Assembly: GCA_905178155.1 (NCBI GenBank)
Contig: CAJINV010000014.1
Span: 2,203,923-2,267,922, forward strand
DNA: 64,000 nucleotides
Direction: 5' to 3'
From: Amoebophrya sp. A120
Taxonomy: Eukaryota; Sar; Dinophyceae; Syndiniales; Amoebophryaceae
The position numbers were made by a program, and so were the translations under genes. Positions within the stretch are counted from its first letter, which is position 1; each line of letters starts with the position of its first letter. Positions 53,832 to 64,000 of the stretch are shown here, one piece after another. The notes beneath the pieces were generated by a model. The model was not told the origin of the DNA and did not search any database. It saw only the letters and a program-made list of their open reading frames with translations.

Positions 53832-54463
53832 GAACGGGGTCACAAAATGTCCGACTAAGTCCTCGGGGGACCTGCGACCCACCCAGCCGGGTGGGCCTTA
53901 GGTCCCCTGTCCCAATAATTAAGTTATCTATGACTCCGCCACAGCTCGCGTCCGCCCATATTGTTTTCTCGCCGTTCGTTTTTGTGGGTGTAAATCTGTA
54001 TTTGTATTAGAGTTTTGCACTGTTGTACTTGTGCCTCCATTTGTCGCTATTTATCCAAGAAAAGAGCTTGTAAATCTGTGATGCAGAAAATGCAAAACTG
54101 TTTCACAGGAAACTGCAGAAACACTTTTGCATTTTCCGCATCACAGGTCCCTTTTGCGTAAAAACGGCTTTGCATTTTCTGCATCACAGATTTAACCCAC
54201 AGCAAAGCTTTTTTCTTGGATCAGTGCAGTGCACAAGTGTTTTTTCTTGGATAAGTGCAGTGCGCAAATACAATAATACATAAGCTACTGTGTCACAGAT
54301 TGACACCCACGAAAAAGAACGGCGAGAAAACTGGAACGGGCGGACGCGAGCTGTGGCGGATTCGTAACTTAATTCTATATTGGGACAGGGGACCTAAGGC
54401 CCACCCAGCTGGGTGGTTCGCAGGTCCCCCGAGGACTTAGTCGGACATTTTGTGACCCCGTTC
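53832..54463. mobile_element. 632-bp MITE with about 170-bp terminal inverted repeats and TTA duplication
   Basis: The ends GAACGGGGTCACAAAATGTC (left) and its reverse complement (right) continue as matching arms through CCTCGGGGGACCTGCGA, the CCACCCAG.. GGGTGG segment, CCGCCACAGCTCGCGTCCGC and TTCTCGCCGTTC. TTA flanks both sides (53829-53831, 54464-54466), as in PIF/Harbinger-type elements. The centre has no coding capacity but contains a second inverted repeat, AAATCTGTGATGCAGAAAAT (from 54072) with its complement ending near 54193. Confidence 0.85.
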
Positions 54464-54727
54464 TTATTGGAAAAGAAATCATGTAGCAGGAACTCCTTCA
54501 TTGGGAGACGGAAGCGGAACATCTGGAGGCAATTTCTTAGCACGCAGGAGCGAATCCCTCTTCACGAGCAGTTCTGCTTTTGCTTCATCTTGCTTTCGTT
54601 GTTTGTGTCACATCGCAGTGTGCAAGTGCATGTGCTTATGTTGCGCATGTAGGCTCTACTTCGTGCGGCTGTAGGTCCTTCTAGTAAAAAAGAGGATGAA
54701 ATGAATCTTTCAACACCACTAGAAGCC

Positions 54728-57700
54728 TCAGACAGTCAAACTGTTCAGCATACCAGGTGCTTTTTCAAAAAAAGACTTCAGCGTTTCCCCCGGTGTCAGC
54801 TGCTTCACAAAGTCATCCGCAACATCATCATCGACCGTTTTTTTGTTCTTTTTCTTTTTCTTGGTCTTCGAAGAGGTGTTGGCGAGCTCTGCTTCATCTA
54901 CTTTGTCTGCAGACGCAAGTGTGCTTTTGTCCTTGTCGCTGTTCATGCCAGGAGGTAGTATCTGCTTCTTCATCTTCACGACAGAAGTCTTACTACCGCC
55001 CGTCTTCTGGTCCTGTTCCCAAGCCAAGACCTGCGGCAGGGAATCTTTGCATTTGAAGAGGCACGCACGGAGAATACTGTTGTCTTCCTTGATCAGCTTT
55101 TCGATTTCGGTTTCGCTTTCCACACTGTTGTGTCCGTCCCCGTTCTTCACACTTTGTTTCTGTGTTTCCTTCCCTGAAGATTCGCCGATGGCCGCGCTTT
55201 TCTTGTTCTTCTCTGCAAGAGCTTCCTTCTTTTTCTTCCGCCCTTTGTTCGCATCATGCTCCTCACCATCCGAGTCGGATTCTGTACTAGAATCCGAACC
55301 AGACTCCTCCGCTGATGACGAAGTGCCGTCTTCCTCTGCGTCAGCACTAGTAGGCTTGGTTGAGTTCATCTTGTTGGTGACTTTCTGACCATTTTCCGCG
55401 AGATCTTCGTCCATCGCGGTCTCTCCTCGGTGCTGGTGGTCTTCATCGGTATTTTTTTCCGAAACTGCGCTAGTCCCCATCTTCTTTCCCACAAAGTCCG
55501 TATTCTTGAAGAACGTCAACTCCTTCTTCGTTGTGCTGTTGTCGTACCGCACCGCCTTCCAGCCCTTTTCCGTGTTACGGAGCAACAGCTTCAACTTCTT
55601 CAAAGTCTTCAAGGTCACAATGGACACCGCCCGATTACTTCTACTGCATGATGCAGTCCCCGCCGTTCCTCGAGCCGTCCTACCGACCCGGTGGATGTAC
55701 GTTTTCAAATACGCCGGGACATCGAAGTTCACCACGACGTCGACCTGCGGCAAGTCCAACCCACGGGCGGCCGCGTCGGAGCAAACCATGATTTTCAACT
55801 GCTTCTTCGTTTGCGACGAGGAAGATGTTGATGGTACCACTGTCGCGGAGGTGGATGAAGATGAAAAGTCCCGCACCAAGCGTTCGCGCTCCGGTTGCGA
55901 CAATGAGGAGGAAAACTCTGTGATGTCGATATTGCTTTTCTCAGTGCTGAAAATCTCCTGCAGCTTATTCTTCAGTTCGGATTTTTGGTTTGGATTTTGC
56001 TTTGTTCCCCCCGCTTCTTGAGCGAAAAAGAATTCTCCGCTCTGCTTCATCAGTTCGAAAAAAAGCTGCAGAAATCGACACAGCTTGTGTGTTTCCTCGA
56101 CGTTCCCGCAGAAAATCAGGACGGAGAGACACGTAGAGCCCGCCTCTACTTTTGCACCTGGTGCAGCTCCACTGTGCATCCTGAAGAGCTCGCTCAACAG
56201 CCAGGACAGCATCGCCCGCGGTCGGTCCCGCGTGAACACCGATTCTTGCTGCAAGTTCTCCGGCAGCGCGTACTGCCCAGATTCCGTGGAGACGAAGAAA
56301 AACGGCTGCTGGAGGTTCAGTTGCGCCAGTTTCCGCGGGTTTTTCGTCAGCGTCGCGGACGCCAGGATTTTCCGCAGCCTGGGTGGACCCAGGTTGCTGG
56401 TTTTGGTGTCGAAACAAGAAGACCGATTATCATCCTCCTCCTCACAGCGGGAAAATTTCGCTTTTGCGACCGCGAGGTCCGCGTTTGGCCCCAGAATTTC
56501 CGGGCAGACATTGTCGAAAAAGTCGAGTGTTCTTGGTGTCGTGGTTGTGCCAGAGCCAGAGCCAGAGGCAGCTTTGGCTGTAGCTGAACACGTGGACGCT
56601 GTCGGTGCGATAATATCACCTTTCGTCACCTCCTCGTCCTCCTCCTCCTCCACTCGAAACCCGAGTTTCACTGTGTTCAACTCAAACTCGTTCAGCGGAG
56701 GGACGAACGACCGCCGCTTTTGCCAGGGCTGCTTCAGCAAGTCGATTTTCGCCACGACCTCCAGCCACTTGTTACTCGTGTTGGTGTCGGACAGCAGTCG
56801 GTCGGCCTCGTCGAGCACGAGAAACTGGAGGTTGGAAATCACCCCGCGATTGCCCAAAATCCCGCGGTAAAAATGGTCCACGAACTTCCCGATGGTGGTC
56901 ACCACGATGTCGGGCATTTTCGTGCTTTGGGGAATAGGTCGTGGGAAACGGTGCCCGTTCACGACATTAGTTGGCGTTTGCTCGAACACGACCTCTACGC
57001 CCGCAAGTTGCCGGGTTTCTTTCTGAAACGTGCTCCACTCGCCGCCGTTCCCGGCTAAGCCCAGGACCCGTGCGGGGTTGTCGAGGAGGGGGTTTCTGTC
57101 TTGATGTAGCTTTGTGCTGTTTTCGTTTTGATGAATTTCCGCGGTTGTTGTACTTTGGCCTGGGCAAAAATTGTACACGCTTTCCACCACCTCAACGACC
57201 TGTTGGACCAACTCCCTCGTGGGTACAACGACGATGGAACTGATGTGGGGGACGCGATCCACCTTGAGAAAGTTCAGCATCGGGAGCAAGTAGGCGAGAG
57301 TTTTCCCCCGTCCGGTCGGCGCGCCGATGAGCACGTCGCAGTCCGGGTTGTTAAGGAAAAAGGGGAGCGTTTGCGCTTGGATCGGGAAAAAGTGCGTCAG
57401 GTGCAAATTCTGTTTTAGCAAGAGGACGAGGTTACGGTCGAGGGGAGTTTGATGTCGATTTTGATGACGCTTGGTAGACGTCTTGCGCACGTTCGACTCT
57501 CGCACTCGCTGTTCTTGTGCATCTTCAAGACCCGGACTTCCTTCTTCTTGCTCCAGAAGATAGGCGTCCAAGTTAGAGGACGAAACAACCTTCGTAGTGC
57601 CATTGGCCTGCGTAACCACGACACCAGAGGATTTAGTATTTGCGACATGCTCCGCCCCAGCAGGTCCGTTCAGCAAGAACGCGTCATCATCTTCGTCATG

Positions 57701-59017
57701 ATCCAAAACGACTTTGTAGCGCTTCGTGAAATCGATGGCTTTTTCGATTTTCTTTTTCGCCGCCTGCAGGTTGTTCCGGATTTGCTCCGCATTCTTCGCC
57801 TTTGCAGCCTGTAACTCCATTGCGGCTTGCGCACCCCCGGGCTGCAAAGCCGCGCGCAGGGCTTCCAGGGAAAGCGCGGCTTGAGCATCGGCTGCGTCGA
57901 AGGCAGCTGCTTGCTGGTTTTGGCCTTGTTCTTCTGCGTCTTCCATCACAACATCGTCGTCCTCTTCTTCCTGCTTGACAGTTCCATCCGTTGCATTCGC
58001 CACGTTGTTGCTCTCACCGTCATTCGCATCCTTTTCTCCTTTCGCTTTTTTCTGCCGCTTCGTAGGAGGTTCTACCGCAGCATCGTGCTGCTCATGATCA
58101 TCTGCCTTCTCTTCTCCTACTCCCGCGTTGTGGTGCGGCTCACGCTTGGATGTCACCGGTGTCGCGCACTCTTTGTCGCTGATGTTCACTGCAGCAACGG
58201 TGCGTGTTCCTGCCTCCGCTGCGTGATCCGCATGATCTTCTACGGCTACATCTTCCCCCGCCGCGGTCGCCGTATCTTGATCCTCACCAGCTCCTTGTGC
58301 TTGCTTCTTCAAGTTCTTTTTGCGCAAATTCTTCTTCTGATTTTTGGTCAACTTCTTTCCACCCGCGGCTGCCAGAGTGCCATCAGCGTTTTCTCCTTCT
58401 TCAACAGCGGCACCTCCTTCATCTTCATGGTGATCTGGTTGAACTTGGCCCTGCTTCAAAACTTCTGGAGCGACGTGCTTTTCCACTTCGACAACGTTCG
58501 CATTCGCTTCCTCCTCCTTCTTTTTCTTCTTCAGCAACTTCGCCTCCCGCTTTCGCCTCTGTTTCTCTTCGGCAGATTCTTTGATTTTCCACTCATTTTT
58601 CTTCTGGACCGCCAGAATCCGCTTCTTGGCCTCCTCCCCCTGCTGCTTTTCAGCCACCGCCTTCCGCTTGCGCTGGAAGTTTCGCTTGTTCGTCCGGGAA
58701 AACTCCACGCCGTGGAACACAGAGCCGGATGTAGATGTAGTTGAACAAACGCCTGCTCCACCGCCACCGCCAGCTGCACTTGTCCTGTCCACGTTTGTTT
58801 CTCCTTGTGTGGTCTTATCCTTCTTTGCGACGTTTTTCTTGTTTGCACCAGCGGCTCCTGACCCGGAATTGCCACCGCTCGTGGATGTTGTCGCGGTGGA
58901 GGTTGTAGGCGGGGCTACAGCTGCTGCAGCTGCAGCGGTGGTATTCGCAGGACCTGCAGACTGGCTTTCCGTGCGTGTCGCCGGCTTCTTCTTGGGGACA
59001 AAGCGCTGGACTAACAT
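54728..59017 (-). CDS. DDX51: DEAD-box ATP-dependent RNA helicase, DDX51/Dbp6-like (1,429 residues)
   Basis: Single exon from ATG 59017. The helicase core shows all main motifs in order: [11 protein letters not shown] (Q-like region), Walker A APTGRGKT (about residue 565), VVPTREL (about 600), [10 protein letters not shown] (about 735), [19 protein letters not shown] (about 885), [12 protein letters not shown] (about 1075) and [11 protein letters not shown] (about 1108). The stretch after SAT and the domain-2 sequence match the DDX51/Dbp6 group, which acts in early 60S ribosomal-subunit assembly in the nucleolus. Core domain 1 has long insertions between motifs. A roughly 500-residue N-terminal extension is rich in Lys/Glu/Ala and acidic runs, and the C-terminus is acidic/basic ([20 protein letters not shown]). 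The protein is about twice the usual family length. Gene assignment rests on motif recall, not a search. Confidence 0.88.
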   Translation of the reverse strand: MLVQRFVPKKKPATRTESQSAGPANTTAAAAAAVAPPTTSTATTSTSGGNSGSGAAGANKKNVAKKDKTTQGETNVDRTSAAGGGGGAGVCSTTSTSGSVFHGVEFSRTNKRNFQRKRKAVAEKQQGEEAKKRILAVQKKNEWKIKESAEEKQRRKREAKLLKKKKKEEEANANVVEVEKHVAPEVLKQGQVQPDHHEDEGGAAVEEGENADGTLAAAGGKKLTKNQKKNLRKKNLKKQAQGAGEDQDTATAAGEDVAVEDHADHAAEAGTRTVAAVNISDKECATPVTSKREPHHNAGVGEEKADDHEQHDAAVEPPTKRQKKAKGEKDANDGESNNVANATDGTVKQEEEDDDVVMEDAEEQGQNQQAAAFDAADAQAALSLEALRAALQPGGAQAAMELQAAKAKNAEQIRNNLQAAKKKIEKAIDFTKRYKVVLDHDEDDDAFLLNGPAGAEHVANTKSSGVVVTQANGTTKVVSSSNLDAYLLEQEEGSPGLEDAQEQRVRESNVRKTSTKRHQNRHQTPLDRNLVLLLKQNLHLTHFFPIQAQTLPFFLNNPDCDVLIGAPTGRGKTLAYLLPMLNFLKVDRVPHISSIVVVPTRELVQQVVEVVESVYNFCPGQSTTTAEIHQNENSTKLHQDRNPLLDNPARVLGLAGNGGEWSTFQKETRQLAGVEVVFEQTPTNVVNGHRFPRPIPQSTKMPDIVVTTIGKFVDHFYRGILGNRGVISNLQFLVLDEADRLLSDTNTSNKWLEVVAKIDLLKQPWQKRRSFVPPLNEFELNTVKLGFRVEEEEDEEVTKGDIIAPTASTCSATAKAASGSGSGTTTTPRTLDFFDNVCPEILGPNADLAVAKAKFSRCEEEDDNRSSCFDTKTSNLGPPRLRKILASATLTKNPRKLAQLNLQQPFFFVSTESGQYALPENLQQESVFTRDRPRAMLSWLLSELFRMHSGAAPGAKVEAGSTCLSVLIFCGNVEETHKLCRFLQLFFELMKQSGEFFFAQEAGGTKQNPNQKSELKNKLQEIFSTEKSNIDITEFSSSLSQPERERLVRDFSSSSTSATVVPSTSSSSQTKKQLKIMVCSDAAARGLDLPQVDVVVNFDVPAYLKTYIHRVGRTARGTAGTASCSRSNRAVSIVTLKTLKKLKLLLRNTEKGWKAVRYDNSTTKKELTFFKNTDFVGKKMGTSAVSEKNTDEDHQHRGETAMDEDLAENGQKVTNKMNSTKPTSADAEEDGTSSSAEESGSDSSTESDSDGEEHDANKGRKKKKEALAEKNKKSAAIGESSGKETQKQSVKNGDGHNSVESETEIEKLIKEDNSILRACLFKCKDSLPQVLAWEQDQKTGGSKTSVVKMKKQILPPGMNSDKDKSTLASADKVDEAELANTSSKTKKKKKNKKTVDDDVADDFVKQLTPGETLKSFFEKAPGMLNSLTV

Positions 59018-60269
59018 CTTGTTTCTTTGATGCTATAGATGTAGTAGCGTAGTCTTCCTCCTAGTTGTAGGTGGACTTTTTGTCGACCTTTAGCGTTACA
59101 GAAAATTCAGCAGGTGCTGTCAAGTATGTTTCTGATCCTTCATGCTAGTGCTACTCACCGAAGATAAACAACGTCACCTGGTGCTGGGTGAAGGGAGAAA
59201 GAGAACAATCAGAACGAAGCTAGCTATGCATTTAGGACTAGCAATTCTACGTTTACTCGTCGTGAACGATTGATCGAGCAAGGCAAGAAATGTCGTTAGA
59301 AACCTTGAGCAGGTGCAGTATCCCCCTCCATTTAAATTTTTTTGTGTCTTAGTAGTTTTGGACCTCTCGTCTGCTCTACGAGCGTTTTTATAGGCAGGGC
59401 TTCGGAATTTCATTTCAAGGGAGAACATTTTCTATCCGGAACTAGGCGATCACCATCATTTTCGAATTTATTTTCACAAACGGACCATAGAGCGGCAGTG
59501 AACCCGAGCTCTCTTTCATATTTCTTCAGATCCTGCAAAGAATATGATCCAGCCCCCTCTTATTTTCTTCGCTTCATCATTTGTGATCCTGAACCTGAAG
59601 ACCAAGCAGTAGCACAAGCCTACTGCCATGCATGCTGCACATCTTGATCATGATCCCTTCGTTCCTGTCGATGTAGTCACAGTCTTCTTCAGCACAAACA
59701 CCGCTATCGATCCGCAAGCACACAAATTGCTTCTTATTGAATCAAAAGCAGCGAGATATGCTTGCTGAAAGACCACATGGGCCTGCAACAACTTCCTCAT
59801 CTATCTTCAGGAGCGCCATGCAGCTGTACGCGACCTCCTCAGTCTCAAAACTGTTACACACGTGTTCGTCCAAAAGAAAACAACATATAGACGGCTTGTC
59901 CATGCGCTTGCAGTTGTGCCTCTTTATATAGCTTGAACCTCTCTACTTACTGAATTAGAATTGCTCATCAATCGCTGGGTGGTATAACGTCTACTACTGA
60001 GTGGTCTTCAAAAATCCAGTCCTGCTTGCTTCCAGAACTTGAACTACATAGAAACTGCTACTCATACTCAGTTCCTTCCTGGGAGTGTATCTTATCTTTT
60101 TCGAATTTTGTGAGTTAGCTGCCTGCGATTTTATTTGGGAATGTATCTCTATCAATGCATATGAGCGTGTCGCTCATTTACTTCATCGAATTAGCAGGGA
60201 AAAACAAATGATTGAATGTGAGTCGTACACAAAAAACTCAGTGGATATCAGAAATGCGCGATGAAGTGA
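59018..60269. other. Intergenic between two minus-strand genes
   Basis: Probably the promoter of the helicase gene and the 3' end of the next gene. AT-rich, with no repeat family or gene recognised. Confidence 0.4.
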
Positions 60270-63200
60270 CTAGCGATCGTTCTTTCGTGTTCTCAATACC
60301 ACAAGCGGATTGGTGTTTTTTTCTTCATCCACCGGTGCTTTTTCCGGAGAAGGACCCGAGTCATCATCTCCCGCAAGTTGGTCATCGCTTCTCGTTTGTT
60401 TTTCTGCCGCCTGCCAGAATCCCATGCCACCAGCGCACGCGGGTTCCGCTCCTCCAGGGCCAGTGGGCTCTTCCAGGCACCGGGCCAGTGTCTGCGCTAA
60501 GGTGCTGAACTGCGACTGACCGCCGGCGACAAAGCCCGTGGCCCCGACCACCATATTGTAGAGATCGTTGTCGGCCGAACGCTGTTGCAGGTCCTGGCGA
60601 TGGAGGTACTGGCGGTGCTCTTTCTGCTCCTCCAGCGGGAACAACCGGTGCTCTTCTGATATAACCGCTGCACCACTTTCGGGATGACGCGGTAAAAATG
60701 CGCGCGGTGCGGCGCCTGCTTCATGCAGCTCCTGCTGGTTTGACGTGGATGAATTTGCACAGGTGGAAGCCGCGCCGTGAGTCGAGTGTAGTGTGGCTGC
60801 GACCCCAGCAGCACCAGCAGGATCCCTGGTGTGGCTCGGTCTACCTGTAATTTCAGACTGCTCTTCTACCGCGTCGGCAAACAGCGGCGCTACATAGCGC
60901 ACGCTCGGCAATTTCCGCTCCAACAGTTCCCGCACCAACTTCAAATAGTGCATGCTTTTCGGGTTCTTCCGGCTCGCCTCCCGATATGCTGCGACCTCTT
61001 CTGCCGTCTTGAGGGAATCTGCATCCTGTACAGTTGCGCCTCCGGCGACGCCGGGCTTCATCATCCACGAGCGCCGGTGATTCGGGTTCGACACAATCAG
61101 CAGCTTGTCGGCGGAGCTCTTAAGCTGCGCATAGTCCAGGGCCTCCCAGGCATCCCGTGGCGGCACGTAATACGGCCGGTAGCCGGGTTCCGAGGACAAA
61201 TACGGCGTCCATGTTTTCCAGAACTCGGACACTTTTGCTCGTTCATCATCCAATACGTCGCCGGAGCGCACGTGCGCAACCACGATGCCCTGACCGGTGA
61301 ATCGCAAGAGTTCCTTGCGCTCGCGCAACATGCGTTTCGCAACGCACAGCTGGGAGCGCCAGACGGGGCTGTGGAGGTCATCGGTTGTAGCTGTACCATC
61401 ATCAGAGACGTAAACACCTTGAGCTGCAAGTTCATCATCTCGCAGATCGTTTGGAGCGACAAAACCCGTGCTAGTCGACACCGCGACGCGGTCAACAACC
61501 CAACCTCCCCCCACAAGGGCCCGGCGGATCCCGTGCCAGAGTGCGCAGTTTAGCGCTGTTCTGTAGTCGCGCCATACTTTCTGACTGTTCCGTAGAATAC
61601 ACGCGGCGATGCTGGTCGGGTAGGCCTGGCGATAGTACGCTTCCGCGCCCCAACTCTCCATACGCATCGTGGTTTCCACCATCTCGCCGAGGCGGTAGGC
61701 CCGGATTTCGTTGATGATGCTATGCCAGCCCTTATCTGCGAACACACGGATCGCGAACCACAGAAAACTTCGCTTCCCAGCCTGATCTTCTGCTGGTAAT
61801 GTTCTTGATGTTGACGGGTTATTCATCTTCTCTTCGTCCAGCGGCCCCAAGGCCGCAGAGAGTGCAGCTTCTTCATTGGAAGAGTTCTCGATACTCCGCT
61901 TTACTGCCGCGGCCGGAACTTGTTGCAAAGCTTTCATCGCGGACATGACGTCTGCAGTGGTGGGGGTGGGCTTTTCTCGCGGACAGATTCCGTGCCACCA
62001 GGTAAAGCCAAACGGACCGACCGGCTCCCAAGCGCTGTCGGGCATGTAGAAGTCACCATCATCAATCTGATCTCCTTGTTCACCAGCAGCGGAAGGCGCC
62101 ACAACAGCCGCTTCTGCGCAGGCGTCCTCGTGCTTGCGCATACGCGCGGCGAGCCATGCGTGCTCCTCGGCGGGGGGCCGGCAGGCGGGAAGCCGTGTCA
62201 ACTTCTCGTATTTATCTTCGGCCGACGTCAAGGAGGATCGTTCGCAAAGCTGCCGACGGAGGGCGGGGGGGTGCGTTCCAAATTGTTCCCCAGCACTTCG
62301 TGGCGAACTGGATTCCTCGATCCGAAACACTCTGTTGGCGCTTTTGCTTTTCGTATTGCTCCGCCACCATGGTCCGCGCCCGCTGTTCCTGGATCTGGAT
62401 GTGCTTCTGCTGCTGCGGCTTCTCTTTTGCGACGAGAGGCTGCGTGTGCGTTTGTGCTTCGTCGATTTTTTGACAAAGAGGTCATCCACTCCGCCCGCTT
62501 TTCGGAGACTTCTACCCGCACTGGCGCTCCGACTCCGACCTCCTCCCGCGGCCAGCGCGGGCCAATCGTTGTGCCGAATGCCGGGGTAGGGATGCGCGAC
62601 GTCGAGGTCGTAGTAGGGAAACGGAGCTGCAGATCCAGTCGGGGAAATTTCCAGGCCCCGTAACTCAATCGTGAACCGGGACAGATCGCTATCAGAGAAG
62701 GAGGCAGCTGAAGATGTTGATGTTCGATGGTGAGTTTCCGCATGATAACTCTCGCTCCCACGACCTCCCAACTGCGTGACTACCACCTCGGAGTATCGAG
62801 CAAGCCAGAAAACCTCGGCGAGCTTGCGCGACTGAAGCTGCTGCGTGTCGGGCAACAATGACGCTGTTGAGATCTTCGGCCTCGACGCGAGTACCTCACT
62901 CGCGGTTAGAATTTGAAGAGGGGGCACACTTCCAGCGAGAGTTGCAATTTCGCGGATCAGACGCTCTTTTAGTCTCGATTCAACTGCAGAGCCCAGGTGG
63001 TTGTTGAATATGAGAAAAACGCTGTTGCACCGATACTTTTCCGCTTGCGCACTCACCACAGAAGCGGCTCGCTTCCAAAAGTCTGTCGCCCGGTCAGTTT
63101 CATCTTCAAGCGGGGACGAGGTTGCAGCACCGGATAAAGAAGACGAGGACAGCATCGGACTACGACTAAAATCATCCAACTGCAAGCCGATAACTCGAGG

Positions 63201-64000
63201 GCCCCGACGCGATGCTTGGCGAAGGCCCTGCTCGTCCTCGCCAACAGTAAGTCCCGTTGCTGGAGGTGCCATGGACGCGCTCAATTCTTCCACTATCGCC
63301 GCTTGCAAATTTTGAATTTCCGTCTCCAGCAGCAGGTTCGGGACAAAAATGCTCTGGATGACTTCGCTGTAGAAGGCAAAAAACGAAGTATGCTTGGACG
63401 TGGTCAGCGTTGTGCTTTCAACATCGCAGATTTTCGAAATAAACGAGCTGCGAATCGGACGCACGAAGAAGGCCTCAAACTCCGCAAGGAAAAGCCCGGT
63501 TTTCCGAAACGCCGTCTCCAAGCGGTCCGTGGAAGTCGTCGTGGAAAAATCATGTTGATGTTGGCCCTGCTTCATCCGAGAAGTGTGCGCCAGCCTACGT
63601 ATTTGACCCCGGCAACTGTTCTGGACCGCGAGCGCCATTTGATGCAGCTTCAACCCGAGTGGCTGTAAAAAAAGTTCGCTCCTAGACAAGGATCTCTGTT
63701 GTAGTGAACCGCGTCGTGCTCGTTCTCCAAACGGATTTTCGCTTCTCGTTCTCCTCGAGTTGGATGTCGTCGAGTCGGCTCCGTCATTTTTTCCACTTGC
63801 ACGAGCTGTCTCATGTTGATCAACATCCAGCACCGTGTGCTCGTCGTCTTTGCTCCTGTGTCTTACCAAGTATGGCTGTAGTCCTTGCTTGATTTTGAAG
63901 TCCGGATCGTTAATCGCCTGGCCGTAGTACCCGGAAAAGTTGTGTTCTGCGATGGAAACCTCGGGGTCTAGTTCTTCCCACGCAAGCATCCGGCGGGACA
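60270..64000 (-). CDS. Fucosyltransferase-like glycosyltransferase, cut by the window edge
   Basis: The minus-strand frame is open to the right edge, so the N-terminus may be missing. The first Met here is at 63989. The C-terminal half has IVVAHVRSGDVLDDER (about residue 885), matching the HxRxGD nucleotide-sugar-binding motif of O-fucosyl/NodZ/FUT8-type GT-B enzymes. Next come LLIVSNPNHRRSW and, near the end, DLYNMVVGATGFVAGGQSQFSTLAQTLA, equivalent to the family SxFS acceptor-side motif. Upstream, residues about 300-410 show a similar order (VFLIFNNHLGSAVESRL, PPLQILTASEVL, then RYSEVVVTQLGG), as if a degenerate second transferase domain preceded it, linked by an Arg/Ser-rich basic segment (about 470-560). 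Its acceptor is unknown. No clear membrane anchor is visible within the window. Confidence 0.6.
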   Translation of the reverse strand, partial: SRRMLAWEELDPEVSIAEHNFSGYYGQAINDPDFKIKQGLQPYLVRHRSKDDEHTVLDVDQHETARASGKNDGADSTTSNSRRTRSENPFGERARRGSLQQRSLSRSELFLQPLGLKLHQMALAVQNSCRGQIRRLAHTSRMKQGQHQHDFSTTTSTDRLETAFRKTGLFLAEFEAFFVRPIRSSFISKICDVESTTLTTSKHTSFFAFYSEVIQSIFVPNLLLETEIQNLQAAIVEELSASMAPPATGLTVGEDEQGLRQASRRGPRVIGLQLDDFSRSPMLSSSSLSGAATSSPLEDETDRATDFWKRAASVVSAQAEKYRCNSVFLIFNNHLGSAVESRLKERLIREIATLAGSVPPLQILTASEVLASRPKISTASLLPDTQQLQSRKLAEVFWLARYSEVVVTQLGGRGSESYHAETHHRTSTSSAASFSDSDLSRFTIELRGLEISPTGSAAPFPYYDLDVAHPYPGIRHNDWPALAAGGGRSRSASAGRSLRKAGGVDDLFVKKSTKHKRTRSLSSQKRSRSSRSTSRSRNSGRGPWWRSNTKSKSANRVFRIEESSSPRSAGEQFGTHPPALRRQLCERSSLTSAEDKYEKLTRLPACRPPAEEHAWLAARMRKHEDACAEAAVVAPSAAGEQGDQIDDGDFYMPDSAWEPVGPFGFTWWHGICPREKPTPTTADVMSAMKALQQVPAAAVKRSIENSSNEEAALSAALGPLDEEKMNNPSTSRTLPAEDQAGKRSFLWFAIRVFADKGWHSIINEIRAYRLGEMVETTMRMESWGAEAYYRQAYPTSIAACILRNSQKVWRDYRTALNCALWHGIRRALVGGGWVVDRVAVSTSTGFVAPNDLRDDELAAQGVYVSDDGTATTDDLHSPVWRSQLCVAKRMLRERKELLRFTGQGIVVAHVRSGDVLDDERAKVSEFWKTWTPYLSSEPGYRPYYVPPRDAWEALDYAQLKSSADKLLIVSNPNHRRSWMMKPGVAGGATVQDADSLKTAEEVAAYREASRKNPKSMHYLKLVRELLERKLPSVRYVAPLFADAVEEQSEITGRPSHTRDPAGAAGVAATLHSTHGAASTCANSSTSNQQELHEAGAAPRAFLPRHPESGAAVISEEHRLFPLEEQKEHRQYLHRQDLQQRSADNDLYNMVVGATGFVAGGQSQFSTLAQTLARCLEEPTGPGGAEPACAGGMGFWQAAEKQTRSDDQLAGDDDSGPSPEKAPVDEEKNTNPLVVLRTRKNDR

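Noticed and set aside
1-64000. tRNA, rRNA, CRISPR array or dinoflagellate spliced-leader sequence
   Set aside because: No cloverleaf-like segment with consistent arms, no rRNA core sequence, no regularly spaced short repeats with unique spacers, and no spliced-leader 22-mer were noticed by eye.

Overview
The window looks like nuclear DNA of a protist. Genes lie on both strands, several are split by short spliceosomal-type introns, and reading frames use the standard code. Long low-complexity-rich ORFs (up to about 5.3 kb without an intron) alternate with intron-rich genes. Many introns share sequence families, and several are inverted-repeat elements flanked by 5-bp target duplications (introners). 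A dinoflagellate relative such as a syndinian (Amoebophrya-like) alveolate fits best, since comparable introners are known there. This is an inference: no rRNA, spliced leader or organelle gene is present to prove it.

Layout: 1.4-4.3 kb (minus) a class-3 / diacylglycerol-lipase-like gene; 4.3-6.6 kb repeats and simple sequence; 6.6-7.0 kb (minus) a small frameshifted gene; 8.2-9.2 kb (minus) a GNAT acetyltransferase; 9.8-11.9 kb and 12.0-15.7 kb (minus) two large charged proteins, the second with Sfi1-like Trp repeats; 16.7-19.1 kb (plus) a four-exon nuclear-type Lys/Ser/Glu-rich protein; 20.1-25.6 kb (plus) a gene of about ten exons with a tentative hAT-transposase-like core; 26.4-27.9 kb (minus) a three-exon unknown; 28-31.5 kb gene-poor; 31.6-34.2 kb (minus) a gene whose FCS-type zinc finger is interrupted by an introner; 34.8-36.7 kb satellite DNA; 38.7-41.1 kb (minus) a five-exon single-pass membrane protein; 43.6-44.8 kb (minus) a small acidic secreted protein; 46.1-53.3 kb (minus) a protein of about 2,268 residues; 53.8-54.5 kb a MITE with TTA duplication; 54.7-59.0 kb (minus) a DDX51/Dbp6-like DEAD-box helicase; 60.3 kb to the right edge (minus) a fucosyltransferase-like protein.

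The most interesting content is a group of 131-329 bp elements with ends of the form TAT...ATA. Five copies have exact 5-bp duplications and two have diverged ones. They sit inside at least five unrelated genes. Taking out the element plus one duplication restores the reading frame in all five exact copies, and in one case rebuilds a C-x2-C-x18-C-x3-C zinc finger. Most of these junctions are not GT-AG, so they are either non-canonical introns or sequences removed in some other precise way.

The genes do not form a pathway. They look like ordinary unlinked eukaryotic genes (lipid signalling, acetylation, ribosome biogenesis, glycosylation, membrane and chromatin-type proteins) linked mainly by the invading intron-like elements.
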